Counted from the stretch's first letter, positions 34,539 through 46,525 are shown. The stretch is 64,000 nt of DNA from Anaeramoeba flamelloides (GCA_027625915.1 JANTQA010000032.1:10912001-10976000), one strand, 5' to 3'. The notes: a model not told the origin generated them from the sequence alone. Made by a program: numbers and translations.

Positions 34539-34709
34539 AAAAGAAAAACAAAAATTTGAAAAATCAAAACTAAAATTTGTTAAATTAGAAAAAATGATTC
34601 TGACCCAAAAATTTGAAAATATTTTTTTGGTTAAGAATACTGGAATAAACCCTTAAAAAACCCCCCATTAACATTATAAAGTGAGTCAAATTTTTTGAAA
34701 AATAGTTTA
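34117..34709 (+). mobile_element. TA-group element (620-bp class), copy 3
   Basis: Tips TAAACTCTTTTTCAAAAATT and the inverse at 34685-34709 are intact. It carries a pure A tract of about 50 at 34487-34536 in the same internal place as copy 1. Confidence 0.8.
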
Positions 34710-35933
34710 TTTGTATAATAAAAAAAATATATGTGTTGTTATTTTTTGTTTAAATAAATTTGTTATTATTTAGATATAACTTTTGTTTTTTTTTTGTTTC
34801 AAAAATAGAAAAAAGAATTTCAAGTGGCTCGTAAACTAAAAAAAATCTTTAAGTGAATTTAATAGCAAATTGAAAAAAAAATTACAACATCTAGAAATTG
34901 AAAAAAAAAGTTAATAAACCTGGTTCCTATAATGCTAATTCACTTTTGGTTGTATTTTCCAAAAAGGTTCATTGTTTTGAAAAGTAGGATCCAAACTTTT
35001 CATTTTATTTTGTAAAGTTAAAAAGATAACATATTTCTGAATACTTTATAAAAATTATTTACTTTCAGGAAGAAAGAATAATCATTGGCTCTAAAGAAAC
35101 GGTATAAAAAAATTTTTTTTTTGAAAATAAATCCACTAAGTTTTAAAATAATCAAACATATAAAAATCTACTTTTTATTTAAAAAAAGATAATAATTATT
35201 TTAAACTTGAAATTATATATAATTCCTTTATTCAATGAACATCTGGAAAGGTTTTTTTCTTTTAATTAAAAAAAAAAAAATCTGAAAAAAACAATCAAAC
35301 CATTAAAATTAAAAATTATCCCAAAATACTTTTTTCCAAAGCTATAAAATTTAACTTAGAACCTCAAAAAAATTTTCTATTTGATTATTTAACCAATAAA
35401 AAATAAACCACTATTAATTCTTCGAGTAAGTTACTAATCACCCAATTAAATAATTAATCAATAGACTTTATTATTCCTCGATTTTTATAAATAATATAAA
35501 ACTTAGAAAATGAATACATATTAATAATTTAAATATAGATATATATATATATATAAGCTCCATCCAAAAATGTGGGGCAAAAAATATCCATCAATATAAG
35601 AATAAATTCTTTATTCAGTTATTAAACTCAAAACTTTAGACAAAAAAAAGAAGCCATTAATAATAATAAAACTCTGGATTAAAATTTGTGTTTATTGATC
35701 AAAGTCCGAAGAATAAAAAATAAAAATAAAAAAAAAAAAATTGCCACTAATTTTTGGAAAAATATCCAAAATTAGTAATGTCTATTTAACAATCTTTAGT
35801 TCGATCTTTTTTTCAATTTTTTTTATTGATAATGTGTAAAATCATACTTCAATATCTTTTTGATTTGATCTTTAGATTTTTTGTTTTTCATTTGATCATT
35901 AACTTTTTGTTTTTCCCATTAACTTTTTTTGTG

Positions 35934-35964
<31 letters not shown>

Positions 35965-36473
35965 ATTTAAAAAAAGCAAACTGAATGAAAAAAAAAAAAA
36001 AAAAAAACTTTTTTTTTTTTTTTTTTTTTGTTTATCTCACCTCTTTAATTGAAGTGTACAACTGTTCTGAGCAATTTTTCCACCAAAGTCCATCGAAGTC
36101 AACTCAATTGTTTAGAATCAAAAGAATTTTTGGTTGATTTCTTATCACATCTCTTCTGAACTTTGTTAAATTTTGGACAATAATAATAACAAAGTAAAAA
36201 TGAAAAAAAAGAAGAATTCGAAAAAATAATGAAATGAGAAATTTGGCTCTATTATTTTTTCAAAATTAAAAATTTTGCAAAATAATTTTAATTCAAAAAA
36301 AAATATTTAGAATCCATTAATAAAACTTCAAAATACAAGAAATTAAGTATGATATGTTAAAAAACATATTATTGTCGTACATTTTGTATAATTGAATTAA
36401 TATTAAGAAATAATTATTGAAATAAAAAATGCCCTATATTATTGGAAATAGCTTATATATATATATATATATA
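34710..36473. other. AT-rich intergenic with alternating homopolymer tracts
   Basis: Contains TA dinucleotide runs near 35536-35555 and 36452-36474, and at about 35935-36028 a T tract, an A tract and a second T tract of 20-odd bases each in succession, able to form alternative hairpins. No gene is supported. Confidence 0.5.
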
Positions 36474-37035
36474 TAAACTCTTTTTCAGTCAAAGGGGCCC
36501 AGTTTTATTGAAGAAATAGAAGACATTGTATGAGTTTAATTCATTCCTCTTATCAAACTAAATTTTCAATTTTTAGATCAAAATCATTTTTTCTCATTCA
36601 TTTTTTTTTTGTTTTTCCTTTTTTTTTTATTTTTTTTTTTTTTCTTCTTTTCTTTTTTATTTTTTTTTTTAAAAATTTACTTTAAAAAAAAAAATGTTTG
36701 AAAAACTAAATAAACATTAAGAAAAGTTAGGCTTTGTATGTTCTTTTAAAATTCATACATTTACTATTAAAAAATCTTATTATCAATAATTTTGATTTTC
36801 TAAACAAATTGAGAATTTTGCACGAGACGTTCCAATGAAAAGGGCCCAAAATTTTTTGAACATTTTTTTTTTTTTTGAAATTTATGGTTTGTTCAGGGTT
36901 TTCTTTTATAATTATGGACTCTTATATGAAGATTATTATTTATCGTATTTCTAAACAATCTAAGTTTATCTTATTCTTAAAAATAAAGTGACTTTTTCAT
37001 TTTTGACTGGGCACCTTTGAGTGAAATGGAGTTTA
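36474..37035 (+). mobile_element. TA-group element (560-bp class), copy 3
   Basis: Complete copy: TAAACTCTTTTTCAGTCAAA with GGGGCCC at the left, inverted at the right (GGGCACCTTTGAGTGAAATG, GAGTTTA). It begins within a (TA)n run, consistent with TA target use. Confidence 0.85.
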
Positions 37036-37754
37036 TATAAAGATTAACAAATAAGTGATTTTAATAAATACATTTCGTTGTTTGTACTCTTAAATTTTGA
37101 AAAAAAAATATTATATAATCTATTAAATTTCAAAGAAATTTAATAAATATTTGTGAATAAAATAAATAATCATATTTTTTCAGATTTTAACGGATTCAAT
37201 ATTTAGGTTTATTTTTATTGTATTTTTAAAAGAATATTAAAAGTTCGAGGATATTTGTTCATACAGACTCTCAGAAATTACTAAAAGTGAGATTTCTTCA
37301 AAATAAAAATTATTTGCAAATTTTTCCAACTTTCTAATTTGATCCAAAAATCCCAAACAAAAAAAAGATTTAGATAATTTGACTGAAAATATCATAAGAA
37401 AAAATGAACTATTTTTAAAATTGATAACTCATCTTCTAAAGTTTATAAATCAAGTTTATTTAAATGGTTTAATCCTATCGTTGTATATAAATAATTACTC
37501 TATTACCTTTGGAAAAAAAAAATAATAAGAATTATTAGTCCCTTAAGTGAAAAAGTGATCAAAATGAAAAATGTGTTTTTCGGATTTTTTATTTTGAAAA
37601 AAAATAAAACAATGTGTTTTTTTGTATTCTTTTTGAAGGGATACTGTAAATCCCAAAATAAAATAAAAATAAAAAAATAAAGTTCAATTTAGTTTTTTCA
37701 ATGTGGTGAAATTAAAATATATCCAAACCGCAAAATAAAAATTTTCAGGTTCGA

Positions 37755-37791
<37 letters not shown>

Positions 37792-38148
37792 TAAAAACAT
37801 TAAAATATAAAAAAAAAAACAATGTATAGTTCAGAAGAAAAAATAAAAGGAAAAAAGAAAATACCATAATTGTTTAATAATAAAAAGTCAGTAAAAAAGA
37901 ATGATCAAATAAAAATATGAAAAAATTTTTTATAAAGTGAATTTTTTCTTTTTTTATGTTTTTTTTGTCTTCTTTTTTTTTTTTTTTTTTAGTATTAAAA
38001 ATCGGTATTTAATTATAATAGGAAAGAATTTACATTAAAACCAAGAAGGTTCAAAAGAAAGGAATAATAAAAAATGAAAAAAATTCAAATAAAAAAGAAA
38101 ATGTAAAAGAAAAATAGAAAAAAAGAAAAATTTAAAAGAAAACTCAAA
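37036..38148. other. AT-rich intergenic, no gene seen
   Basis: Contains a short element-like end at 37538-37553 (TTAGTCCCTTAAG, matching the tip of family C), a long A tract at about 37759-37789 and a T tract at about 37970-37991. The last part should hold the 3' end of the minus-strand zinc-knuckle gene. Confidence 0.4.
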
Positions 38149-39456
38149 TTACCAAGCTTTTTTTGGTTTTCTAAACTGCTTGGTGCAATCCGTTTCGGTG
38201 ATGTTGGGTAATTTCTCATTTAACGGGGGGGTTTGGTTGTTTGAATGTAGATTTTGTTTATTGTTTAGATTTTTTTTATTGTTTGGATTTTTTTTCTTGT
38301 TTGGATTTTTGCTTTTTGTTTTGCTTATTTTCTTTTTAAGTGAAAATTTTGGGTTTGAGTTTATCGTTTTGGATTGTTTTGGAGTTTTTTTTGTTTGTTT
38401 GTTGATCACTTTTGTTTGTTTATTTTTGGTGATACTTGGTTTAGCTGATCTATTTTTGGGCATAATTATTTGATTAGAATTTTTTGTTTGTTTGCTTTTT
38501 GGAAAATGTTTCATTTGGTTGTTTTGTAGTGTTGGTTGAGATCTGGAGGGTTGATCGGGTTTGGGTTTAACATTGGGTTTGGGATTGGGGGTGGAATTTT
38601 GATTTTTTTTTTTTTGTTGTTCAACGGGAAGTAAATTTGGATTTTGGTTTGGATTTGAATTTTGATGCCTATACCTAGAGCCAGTTCTATTTCCAGTGTA
38701 ACGGTTACTGAAAGAGTTAAAAGATGAATTAAATTGCTTCTTTTTTAACTCGTTAAATTGCTCAAGGAGCTGTTCCATTGTTGGCATTCGGCACTGGTGT
38801 AGCCTGTGCCCCAGTGAGCCACAATTTGCACAGTAGACCCTGATTTGCTCTTTCTGTCGATCCAAATCGTTTGGCCATTGGCTTTTAGGCACAATTGACA
38901 TTTTTACATTTTGTGGTTTTGGTTGGTTTGGGTTATGAAACTTATTTTGATAGCAAACATTAAACGGCGCCTTTATAATAGGGAAGGTTTGTGGCCGATG
39001 ACGATGATAATTTCGGAAAGGTTGTGAATAGTTTCGGGAATACGAGACAGAACGGGGGCGTGGGTAATTGTTGTTAAAATGGTTTTGATCGTTTGCTCGA
39101 TAGTTCTGGTAATTCCTATTTGGATTGTTTGCCCGATAGTTATGGTAATTCCGGTTTTGGCTTTGTTTTTGATTTTGTTTTTGATTTCTGAAATTGTCCT
39201 GGTGATTGAAATGGTTTCTTTGTCGATTTTGATTATAGTTACTTTTATTTTGATTATTTTGGAAATTTCGTGTTTTTTTTGTTGTGTTCGGGATAAAAGG
39301 TTGTTGAAAGGGAACATAAATTAATTCATTCATGAAAGTTGGATAAAGATAACGACATGTGGAAACCAAATGTCCTTTTTCGTGGCAATAATTACAACGA
39401 GATCGATTATTTGTTGATCGTTTCAATTGAGGAAAATAATTGGATCTTTGTTGCAT
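38149..39456 (-). CDS. Asn/Lys/Gln-rich protein with two CCHC zinc knuckles
   Basis: This 435-residue frame contains two classical C-x2-C-x4-H-x4-C knuckles: CNYCHEKGHLVSTC (about residues 21-34) and CANCGSLGHRLHQC (about 208-221). They are embedded in low-complexity sequence rich in Asn, Gln, Arg, Tyr and Phe (residues 60-165) and a basic Lys/Asn/Pro tail ending KPKKAW. CCHC knuckles bind single-stranded nucleic acid; with the N/Q/R-rich disordered regions an RNA-binding role is likely. The G+C content is higher than the flanks and antisense frames are shadows. No reverse transcriptase, integrase or flanking long terminal repeats were found nearby, so I treat it as a host gene. An in-frame open stretch lies upstream (39480-39720); a 130-nt intron from a GT near 39555 to the AG inside the ATGCAACAAAG start region would join them in phase, making the true N-terminus uncertain. 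Confidence 0.75.
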   Translation of the reverse strand: MQQRSNYFPQLKRSTNNRSRCNYCHEKGHLVSTCRYLYPTFMNELIYVPFQQPFIPNTTKKTRNFQNNQNKSNYNQNRQRNHFNHQDNFRNQKQNQKQSQNRNYHNYRANNPNRNYQNYRANDQNHFNNNYPRPRSVSYSRNYSQPFRNYHRHRPQTFPIIKAPFNVCYQNKFHNPNQPKPQNVKMSIVPKSQWPNDLDRQKEQIRVYCANCGSLGHRLHQCRMPTMEQLLEQFNELKKKQFNSSFNSFSNRYTGNRTGSRYRHQNSNPNQNPNLLPVEQQKKKNQNSTPNPKPNVKPKPDQPSRSQPTLQNNQMKHFPKSKQTKNSNQIIMPKNRSAKPSITKNKQTKVINKQTKKTPKQSKTINSNPKFSLKKKISKTKSKNPNKKKNPNNKKNLNNKQNLHSNNQTPPLNEKLPNITETDCTKQFRKPKKAW

Positions 39457-39479
39457 TAAATCGAAAAAAAAACAATTTT

Positions 39480-39720
39480 AAGTAGAAAAGGTAAAAATGA
39501 TGAAGATTTTTTTCTTGAATTTGTTTTTTATATTTCTCTTTGATTTTGAGTATCGTTTGTTATTTTGTTCCTTTTTTAACCCTTTGAGTCTTCCTGAAGA
39601 TGTTTTATTTATTCTGTTTTTATTGATCAAATTATTTTTTAAATTGTTATTTGAAAAATATGAAAATTCAGCAATTCGAAGAGCTCTTCGGATAGGATTT
39701 GGTCGTTCGGTTTGAAATTT
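39480..39720 (-). other. Open basic stretch upstream of the zinc-knuckle frame
   Basis: About 80 codons are open on the minus strand (ERPNPIRRALRIAEFSYF, SNNNLKNNLINKNRI, then Lys/Arg-rich) in the same frame as the zinc-knuckle ORF, ending in TAA at 39478-39480. It may be a 5' exon of that gene. The first third looks protein-like, the rest could be intron. Confidence 0.35.
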
Positions 39721-41239
39721 AAATCCAAAGTAAAAATAGTTAATGAAGAAAGGAAAAATTTCTTATTATTTTTCATTCCGTTTATTGAGACACCCTCTCT
39801 TGTAAACCACTTGATAAAAAACTTTGCAGATTCATAAATTTTTCTAATTCTTAGTAACAACAAATTTTTTTTTTTGCTTTTGTGGGATAAACAAGAAAAA
39901 TCGAGAAGGAAACATTAGAAAATTTTAAATAAATTTATTTGTTACGTCAAAACTAAAAAAAAATTTAAATTGTGTTGATTTTCAATTTTTAGTTTGTAAA
40001 TTCTTTAAATTTGATATGAGGTTGATCAAAATAATTTTTTACCTTAAAAGAAAAGAATTCTGTTTTTTTTCAATTTAAAAAAAAAAATTATTTTTGTGAG
40101 AAAGAACATTTTGAAAATAAGAATTGTTCAAACAATTTTCGGAGAATGGGTAATACATTTTTGAATTATTGGGTAAGTGTTTGATCAAATAAACCATTTT
40201 TGAAGAGTAATAAAAATACTCTAATTTGGAATAAAACCGAAAGAGAAATATCAAGGTTCTTCATTTTTCCATGGATTTAAAGACCAATTCATTTTTTAAC
40301 ATTAACTTGTAATTTGTATTGGCTTTCAAATAAATATAAAATTTTGAGATATTTTTTTGTTTTTCTCAATTTAATTTTATATTGAATAAGAAACGAGTAT
40401 TGATCAATCAAAAAACTTTAACAAATCTGTACTTTCGAAGTTTGTTAACACATTAAACAAACTTAAAATTTTGAGACATAATTTTTATTGAGTTTAAATG
40501 TTGGGTTTTCAATGAATTACAAACTTAGACCAAAAGAAATTTCCTTTCTTTTGATATAGGTTAATAAGATCCTTTCTACAAGAGATTAAAATAAATTTTC
40601 CTACAAAAAACGTTTTTTCTTTCGTATTTGTTGTTCTTGTGTCAATACCCACTTAGCTTCAGGGTAGTAAAGAAGAATTGTTTTTGTTTTGGAGAATTTA
40701 TTGAATTTTACTTAGTTACTAATCCTTATGTGCTCACTAGAGAATACTACTAAAAAACTAAATGGAGAAATGTCTTATCACATATCGTTCTAAGGGGCTG
40801 AATTAATCAAGTTTTCAAAGTTGAACAAAAAACTCAAAAAAACAAAACATTAGTAAAAAAATAAGTAACTCAACTTTATGCACTTTGAATAAAACAAAAG
40901 GATTACATAGATGGTTTATATTCACAATTCATTTGAAAGACAAATCTTGTATTTCCCCTTAAGGGTCGAATCATTACATTCAAAACAAATTTTTTTGAAA
41001 TGGATAAAAAAAATATTCTGTATTTTTTTGTATCTACTATTTGTTACAAAAACAATGGAGCAAAAGTTTCATTCAGCTTTCCAAAAAAAGGTTTCTAAAT
41101 AAGGTAAAATTTCAAAAATGATATATAAACTAATCGAACCATTTTGGGAATTTATTCATAAATTTCAATTTGGGTTTTAGAAAAAAATATGATACAATTA
41201 TTTGAGTCTTAAACTTAACAAATAAATATAATATGAGAT
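39721..41239. other. Intergenic, no gene supported
   Basis: Sequence near 40785-40800 (TTCTAAGGGGCTG) recurs at 8353-8366, and TTTCCCCTTAAGGG occurs near 40956, suggesting a decayed TTAA-type element at about 40788-40966. The segment near 41040-41090 resembles the foldback arm at 1863. Short frames here are not convincing. Confidence 0.4.
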
Positions 41240-41834
41240 AAAATATAATAATGAAAGAGAAAACAATAAAACTTATCTGATAAATAATAGTATTGCTAAA
41301 TTTTTTGATTCAGTTAATTTTAAAATAATTAGAAAAACAATCAAAAAATTTATTTTGTTTAAATTTATCAAAAAAATTTTATTAAAATATTATTAAGTTG
41401 AAGAACTTGGTATCTTCCAAGGAGATACTTTGACGCCTATTTTATTTACTCCAATTTCACATTTTATTTTATTAAAAATCATACCAGTAAAAAACCATTG
41501 TCAACTGTTTGTGGATGAATTAATCTTAATTATTAAAGGAAAAGTTAAATCCTAGTAAATCAGAAATCAAATTCAATATATGAAATTATTATTCAATTTA
41601 GATTAAAACTGAATAAAGATAAAACAGTTATATCTTAAGATTTTATAAAAAATTAAATAAATATTTCTGTATTAATTTTGATAAAATTTCACATATATTT
41701 TATAATTTTAATAGAATACAAAGAAACCTAAGAAAATGTAAAGAAATATCCAATAACAATTCTCTAAACAATAGTTTAAAAATTACATTGTTTAAACCTT
41801 TTATAATAAATCAATTGACACTAGATTCGAAATA

Positions 41835-42142
41835 TACAGTCAGTTTCACTTTTAAGACACAAACTTTCAACGAAATTTAAGGCATAAAAAAATCTCAAAT
41901 TAAGGCACAAAATTTGGAATTTTTTTTTTTTACAATTTATTTGACTAGACCCTGAATTTTGTACCTTAATTTGAGATTTTTATTGTGCCTTAAATTTTGT
42001 TGAAAGTTTGTGCCTTAAAAGTGGAACTTACTGTAGTAAAATAATTTGTGTAAAAAAAATTCCAAAAAAAGTGTCTTAATTTATGATTTTATTTTTCTTA
42101 AATTTCTAGAAAGTTTGTGTCGTCAAAGTGGAATTGACTGTA
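41835..42142. mobile_element. TACAGT MITE copy 2 plus an adjacent half copy
   Basis: A full near-palindrome (41835-42035) matches 14771-14970 and is inserted in the LINE. It is followed directly by a diverged right half (42036-42142, ending GTGGAATTGACTG-TA), as if a second element had inserted at or been derived from its end. Confidence 0.8.
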
Positions 42143-42619
42143 GTTTAAAATCAGGTTATTTAAATTTTTTAGATTTAGCCAATTGGAATGTGGTTTAGAA
42201 ACATATAATTATGAAATACAACCTTTAAATAATTTAATTCTTGGATTAATTAATATCTTCCAGGAATAAGCAAAAGAAACAGAAATAAACCAATTCTTAT
42301 CCACAAAAAAAAAATTAAAATCGAAAATATGCTAATTTCAGTAATTAAGAAAAAATTTAAATTCAAAAATTAGTAGTAAATGAATTTCTGCCAAAGTTAG
42401 AAAAATAGTTTACAATTTAACCAACTAATAAATAAGAAAATCAATTGGAATCCAAAAGATATTATCCAACTAAAAAAAAAGATTTATATATTAATAAACA
42501 TATATAGAATTTCTGAATTATACAAGTTGGGAGTATCTTTAAGTACTTATGAGTTTTGTTTTTATTTGTAAAATAGATATATTTTACAAATAAAACATAA
42601 AAAATCAAGTAAACAACAA

Positions 42620-42799
42620 TTACTTTTCCCAGAATTCAAAACCTCAAAAAAACCTAGAATACTTCACAAATAAAACAGAAAACCCCAAGAAAACAATCTT
42701 TAGGTTTTCCATAACTGAAAAGAATCTTATAAAATCAATTTTTTTTTTTTATATTCTTTTGAATTCCGGAAAAGCTAGGCACTTAACAACACCCCCCCC

Positions 42800-42840
<41 letters not shown>
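42620..42840. repeat. Remnant of the 7440-8010 foldback within the LINE
   Basis: Words AACCTCAAAAAAACCTAGAA, TACTTCACAAATAAAACAGA and TTCTTTTGAATTC match the 7440-8010 foldback. It ends with a C9 run and an A tract of about 42 (42791-42838). Confidence 0.6.
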
Positions 42841-42841
<1 letters not shown>

Positions 42842-43010
42842 TTCGCAATAGTCAAATATCAAATTATTTATTTAAAATTCAAAAATATATAAGTTATCCC
42901 TCAAGCTCAAAAATTCTAAAATTCAGAACATTTACTAACACCTAAATAGATATTAATAAGTAATCAATAAAAATTCAAGTAAAATTTGTCCTTAAGGTAT
43001 AAAGTATAAA

Positions 43011-43713
43011 TAAACTATTTTTCAGTCAAAGGGGCCCAGTTGTAATGGGTAAAAACATGTGTTTAAAGGGTTTGCATAGATATTAGAAGAAAAATTTTAT
43101 TTTAGAAATTTTCAAAATTGAAATCATTTTTTCACCTTTCTACACATTTTTGTTTTTTTTTTTCGATTTTTTTTTTAAAAACCTCATTCATTTGCAAAAA
43201 ATTTTTATTGCAAGATCAATGGTCACTTGGTAAAAACTTGTTAGTCAAATGTCATTGAAACCATTAAAAGATTGTTGAGAAATCTATTGATTTCTATTGC
43301 AATTCAATTCGATCTTTGATCTTGGTATTTGTTTAATAAATGTGAAAATTTTCACTTCATTTTCATTTCGTTTTTCAAATAGAGACAACAAATACCAACA
43401 AACTTCGTTTGGGGGCTTAATTTCTAAAATAAAAGTATGGAAAATGAAGTGAAAAATGTTTGATATTTATTATTTAAATACCAGTAGAAGTTGCAAACGA
43501 ACATCCTTGTTTTTCTCAATAGGGCCCTAAGAATTCGAGTTTTTCAATTTTTAAGAAAAACTATGGATTAATTAGTTTTCTTTCAGACATTTCTCAACAT
43601 TTCTTTGAGGTTTATTATTCTCTTTATTTCTTATTTGTTCTTCAAAGGTCAATTATATAAAATAATTGATATTTGAAAAAAACGTTGGGCCCCTTTGACT
43701 GAAACAGAGTTTA
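43011..43713 (+). mobile_element. TA-group element (710-bp class), copy 1, inside the LINE
   Basis: TAAACTATTTTTCAGTCAAA with GGGGCCC at the left and its inverse (GGGCCCCTTTGACTGAAAC, AGAGTTTA) at the right. The inside contains the inverted pair TTTTCACTTCATTTTC / GAAAATGAAGTGAAAA. The inverse copy lies at 21073-21786. Non-coding. Confidence 0.85.
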
Positions 43714-43985
43714 GAAGGAAATAATTAAAATCATTGATCATTTTTTATGGGTATGCACTTCACATGAAAAAATAGATTAAAAATTTCTAAAGAAATTTAA
43801 AAGAAAAAAATCTTAATGAAATAATTTTTAGCTTTGACAACTGAGAATTATTTTCATTAATTAATAATTGTATAATAAATGATGTTACCCTTAATTTACT
43901 GAAAGGGAATTGAAAGTTAAGGGTCACCTAGAGTGTAATTTGCACTTCTTTAATAATAATAATAAATTAATGAAAAATTTCAATT

Positions 43986-45069
43986 TTTTAATTCCGTAAA
44001 TCATTTCAAATTTTTAATTTACCTTTTTATAGAATTGGGAACTTTGATCTCCATTTATTATTCTTAAGAAATAAGATTATTTTGGAAAGATGACTGTAAA
44101 TTTACATCTTTTTATTTTACAATTAACAGTTATATCAATCAAAAATAATTCAAAAAATATGCCATCTACTGTAGGTCTCAATAAAATAAACATGAAAAAC
44201 AAGGACATTTGCTCTAGAATAATACACAAAATTTACTCATTATCAATTAGAAATGTTGTTAAATATTTTTTTTAAAAATAACTGAGAAATTTTTGAAATT
44301 TCACCTCTTTGGCACCTATTTAGTTCTCGAGGATTTATTAAAGCTATTCACAAACGTGTTACTTTTTTCCTGAAAGATTATTAAAATTCCTTAATTTATT
44401 ACATATAAAGGATTACAATATAACCCAAAATTATATTAAATCAAATCAAATTGATCTGTACTTTAAGAAACTAAAGTACTTCAAAATGAAGAAATTAAAT
44501 AATTTGGAAATATAAAATATGACAACAATTATTTGTTTTTCAAAAATTTATTTTTACAATAAAGATCTCTTTTTGAAACTTTTTTTTTGAAATTGAATTT
44601 TTTGAATTGATAATGTTAATAAAATTTATTAAATTTGATTATTTGGAATTGAGAATTCTTTGAAAAACTTCATTTTTTATTGGATTTTTTGCCAATTGGA
44701 GAATTATTTTTAAACTTTTTTTTTGATAATTGGATTTTTTACCATTAAAATCCTCTGATATTTTTTTTATTTGAACTTTGTCAATAATAAGAAGGATAAT
44801 TTCACAATAGATTTTTTTGGTTTCTCGTTACCTTTTTGGTATGGATTCAATCTACAGTAAACAACCAAAACTTTAAGTGTATTTTACTTTTTTTTTTCTT
44901 TGATTTTTTTATATTAAAAGTTTCAATTGTTATAACTCTTATTAACAGATGGTTTATCTAATATCATTACTCTGATAATTGATATTCCTGAAAATAAAGA
45001 CGTGATAAAATAAGGAAGAATAACAAAAGATGAAATTTGAAAAATAAATACAAATGTGTTTTAGTATTG
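43986..45069. other. AT-rich intergenic, no gene supported
   Basis: A 61-codon frame at 44090-44275 lies just downstream of the LINE end and may be LINE-like filler or chance. Nothing else is recognised. Confidence 0.35.
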
Positions 45070-45190
45070 AAAAAATGTAAATTATACTCTATTTACCCTT
45101 CTATTTAAATTTCCTTTCAGTAAATTAAGGGTAACATCATAGATTTCATTATCATTAACCCACTAAAACAATTTCAAACTGTTTTGTTTC
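45070..45190 (-). mobile_element. LINE 3' end, copy 4
   Basis: The minus strand encodes NSLKLF-stop-WVNDNEIYDVTLNLLKGN, then NRRVNRV and a stop, matching the C-terminus seen at 7008-7190 and 43870-43930, followed by the 3' signature GAGTATAATTTACATTTTTT. The upstream extent is not clear. Confidence 0.65.
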
Positions 45191-46525
45191 AAATGAATTC
45201 ATACAGAAAATAATACATAACAAAATGACTATCCAATAGTATACCCATAGTTAAACTAATTTAAAGGAAAAATACTTGATCTTTTCAAATCCAAAATTTC
45301 CTCAGAAAATAGTGAAAAATGCAATTACCCTATACCCACACTAATCCAAATTGTTACCAATCTCGATATAGTTTTTTTCAATTGTGAAAATATATTATAA
45401 AATAATTATGATAGACTAAGGAAAGATCCTAAAAATAAAAATAAATTTACAAGTTGCCACATTTTTTTCGAGAATTCCTTAAAGTTATTGATTAATAAAG
45501 TTTTAATTTTCATAAAATTTCCTAAAAAAGCTGAAAAATGCAATATTTTTACTCCCCATCCACTTTTACTTGAGAATCTTTTAAATCATTTTTATTCATC
45601 CATAAATTATATTTTAGTCTCCGGAATAGTGTTAAATATGTATAATCCTTAAAAAAACAAAAAAAGAAAAAAAAAAATGATATAAAATAAGGGTTGAATA
45701 AAGAAATTTTATTTTTTTTAGTGCAAAATAATTATTGTATTTTTGAAATCAATTATATTTTTTATTCTGAATTATTTAAAACACTTTGTGGTTTTATTTT
45801 TAATTTGTCTTTTTGGAAACTTTCTTCACAGACAATAAGATTTCTTTCTTCTTTCAAATAAAATATTTTTTTTTAATAATTCAAGAGAAAATATGTTGAA
45901 ATTTGAACTTTTCCATAATGAGATAAAAATTGTATCAAACTATTTCAAAACAATAATTCATTTCTGAAAATATCATTAAAAATTAAGTCTGACTTTATCG
46001 TAATCAGACTCTTACACCTTTTTTCAATTTCAAGATTCAGTAATTTTTTGTTTTGCTTTTAAATTTCTTTGAAGATTGTTTCTAGTTTCAGGGATTATAA
46101 AACACAAAGAAACAATTTTTAATATCAAAAAGTAAATACGGAAAAAAGGTACTCATAATGTAATAAATAAACTTCTTTGCTTAAAAAGAAAAAAAAAATT
46201 AGAGTTTTATAAAAAATAATTGATTCGAAGGATTCAAAGTATTTATTTAGTTATTGTTTGAATTAAATTATGGATTAAAAAATTACAAATATCAACAAAA
46301 AAAGAAACAAAATACAAAACAAAGGCAGAAAATATTAAATTTATACAGGAACAAAGCAAAAAAAAAAAACGAGGACAAGTGACAAAAAAAAATAAAATAC
46401 TCACAAATGTTTTTCCTTTTACCTTTTTGAATTTTTTCTTTCTTGGAGCTATTTTCTTTGAGATGCAATTTTGTTCTTTGTTTATTCAACATTCAAAAAC
46501 CGAATTGTAATTGTTTCCAAATAAT
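45191..46525. other. Intergenic with dispersed repeat copy
   Basis: About 45715-46095 is a direct copy of 15700-16100. The last 400 bp lie 3' of the receptor gene on the minus strand. A 66-codon minus frame at 46292-46492 starts with a basic stretch but degenerates into Phe/Cys runs and is probably 3' untranslated sequence. Confidence 0.45.

Larger units (their letters stand above)
41240..43985 (+). mobile_element. Decayed LINE (non-LTR retrotransposon) with RT motifs
   Basis: Plus-strand pieces carry reverse-transcriptase motifs in order: FDSVNFKIIRKTI (palm motif A region, ~41310), GIFQGDTLTPILF (motif B, ~41410-41450), HCQLFVDELILIIKG (motif C with FVDE in place of the usual Y/F-x-DD, ~41495-41540), and LKLNKDKTV (motif D, ~41605-41630). 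Downstream come NKPILIHKKKIKIENMLIS (~42290) and the shared C-terminus near 43870-43930, then the 3' signature GAGTGTAATTTGCACTTCTT and a TAA-repeat tail (43962-43976). Several stops and frame changes show it is dead. The GIxQGDxLxPxLF form of motif B is typical of R2/R4/Dong-like LINEs; the clade is inference. It is interrupted by the elements at 41835-42142 and 43011-43713. Confidence 0.8.

Noticed and set aside
38180-39324. Plus-strand and alternative-frame open stretches opposite the zinc-knuckle gene
   Set aside because: They are hydrophobic or Ile/Thr-rich shadows of a long, less AT-rich coding frame; only the minus-strand frame carries the zinc knuckles.
38149-39456. Zinc-knuckle protein as part of an LTR-type element
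   Set aside because: No flanking direct long repeats, reverse transcriptase, protease or integrase motifs were found on either side; kept as a host gene.
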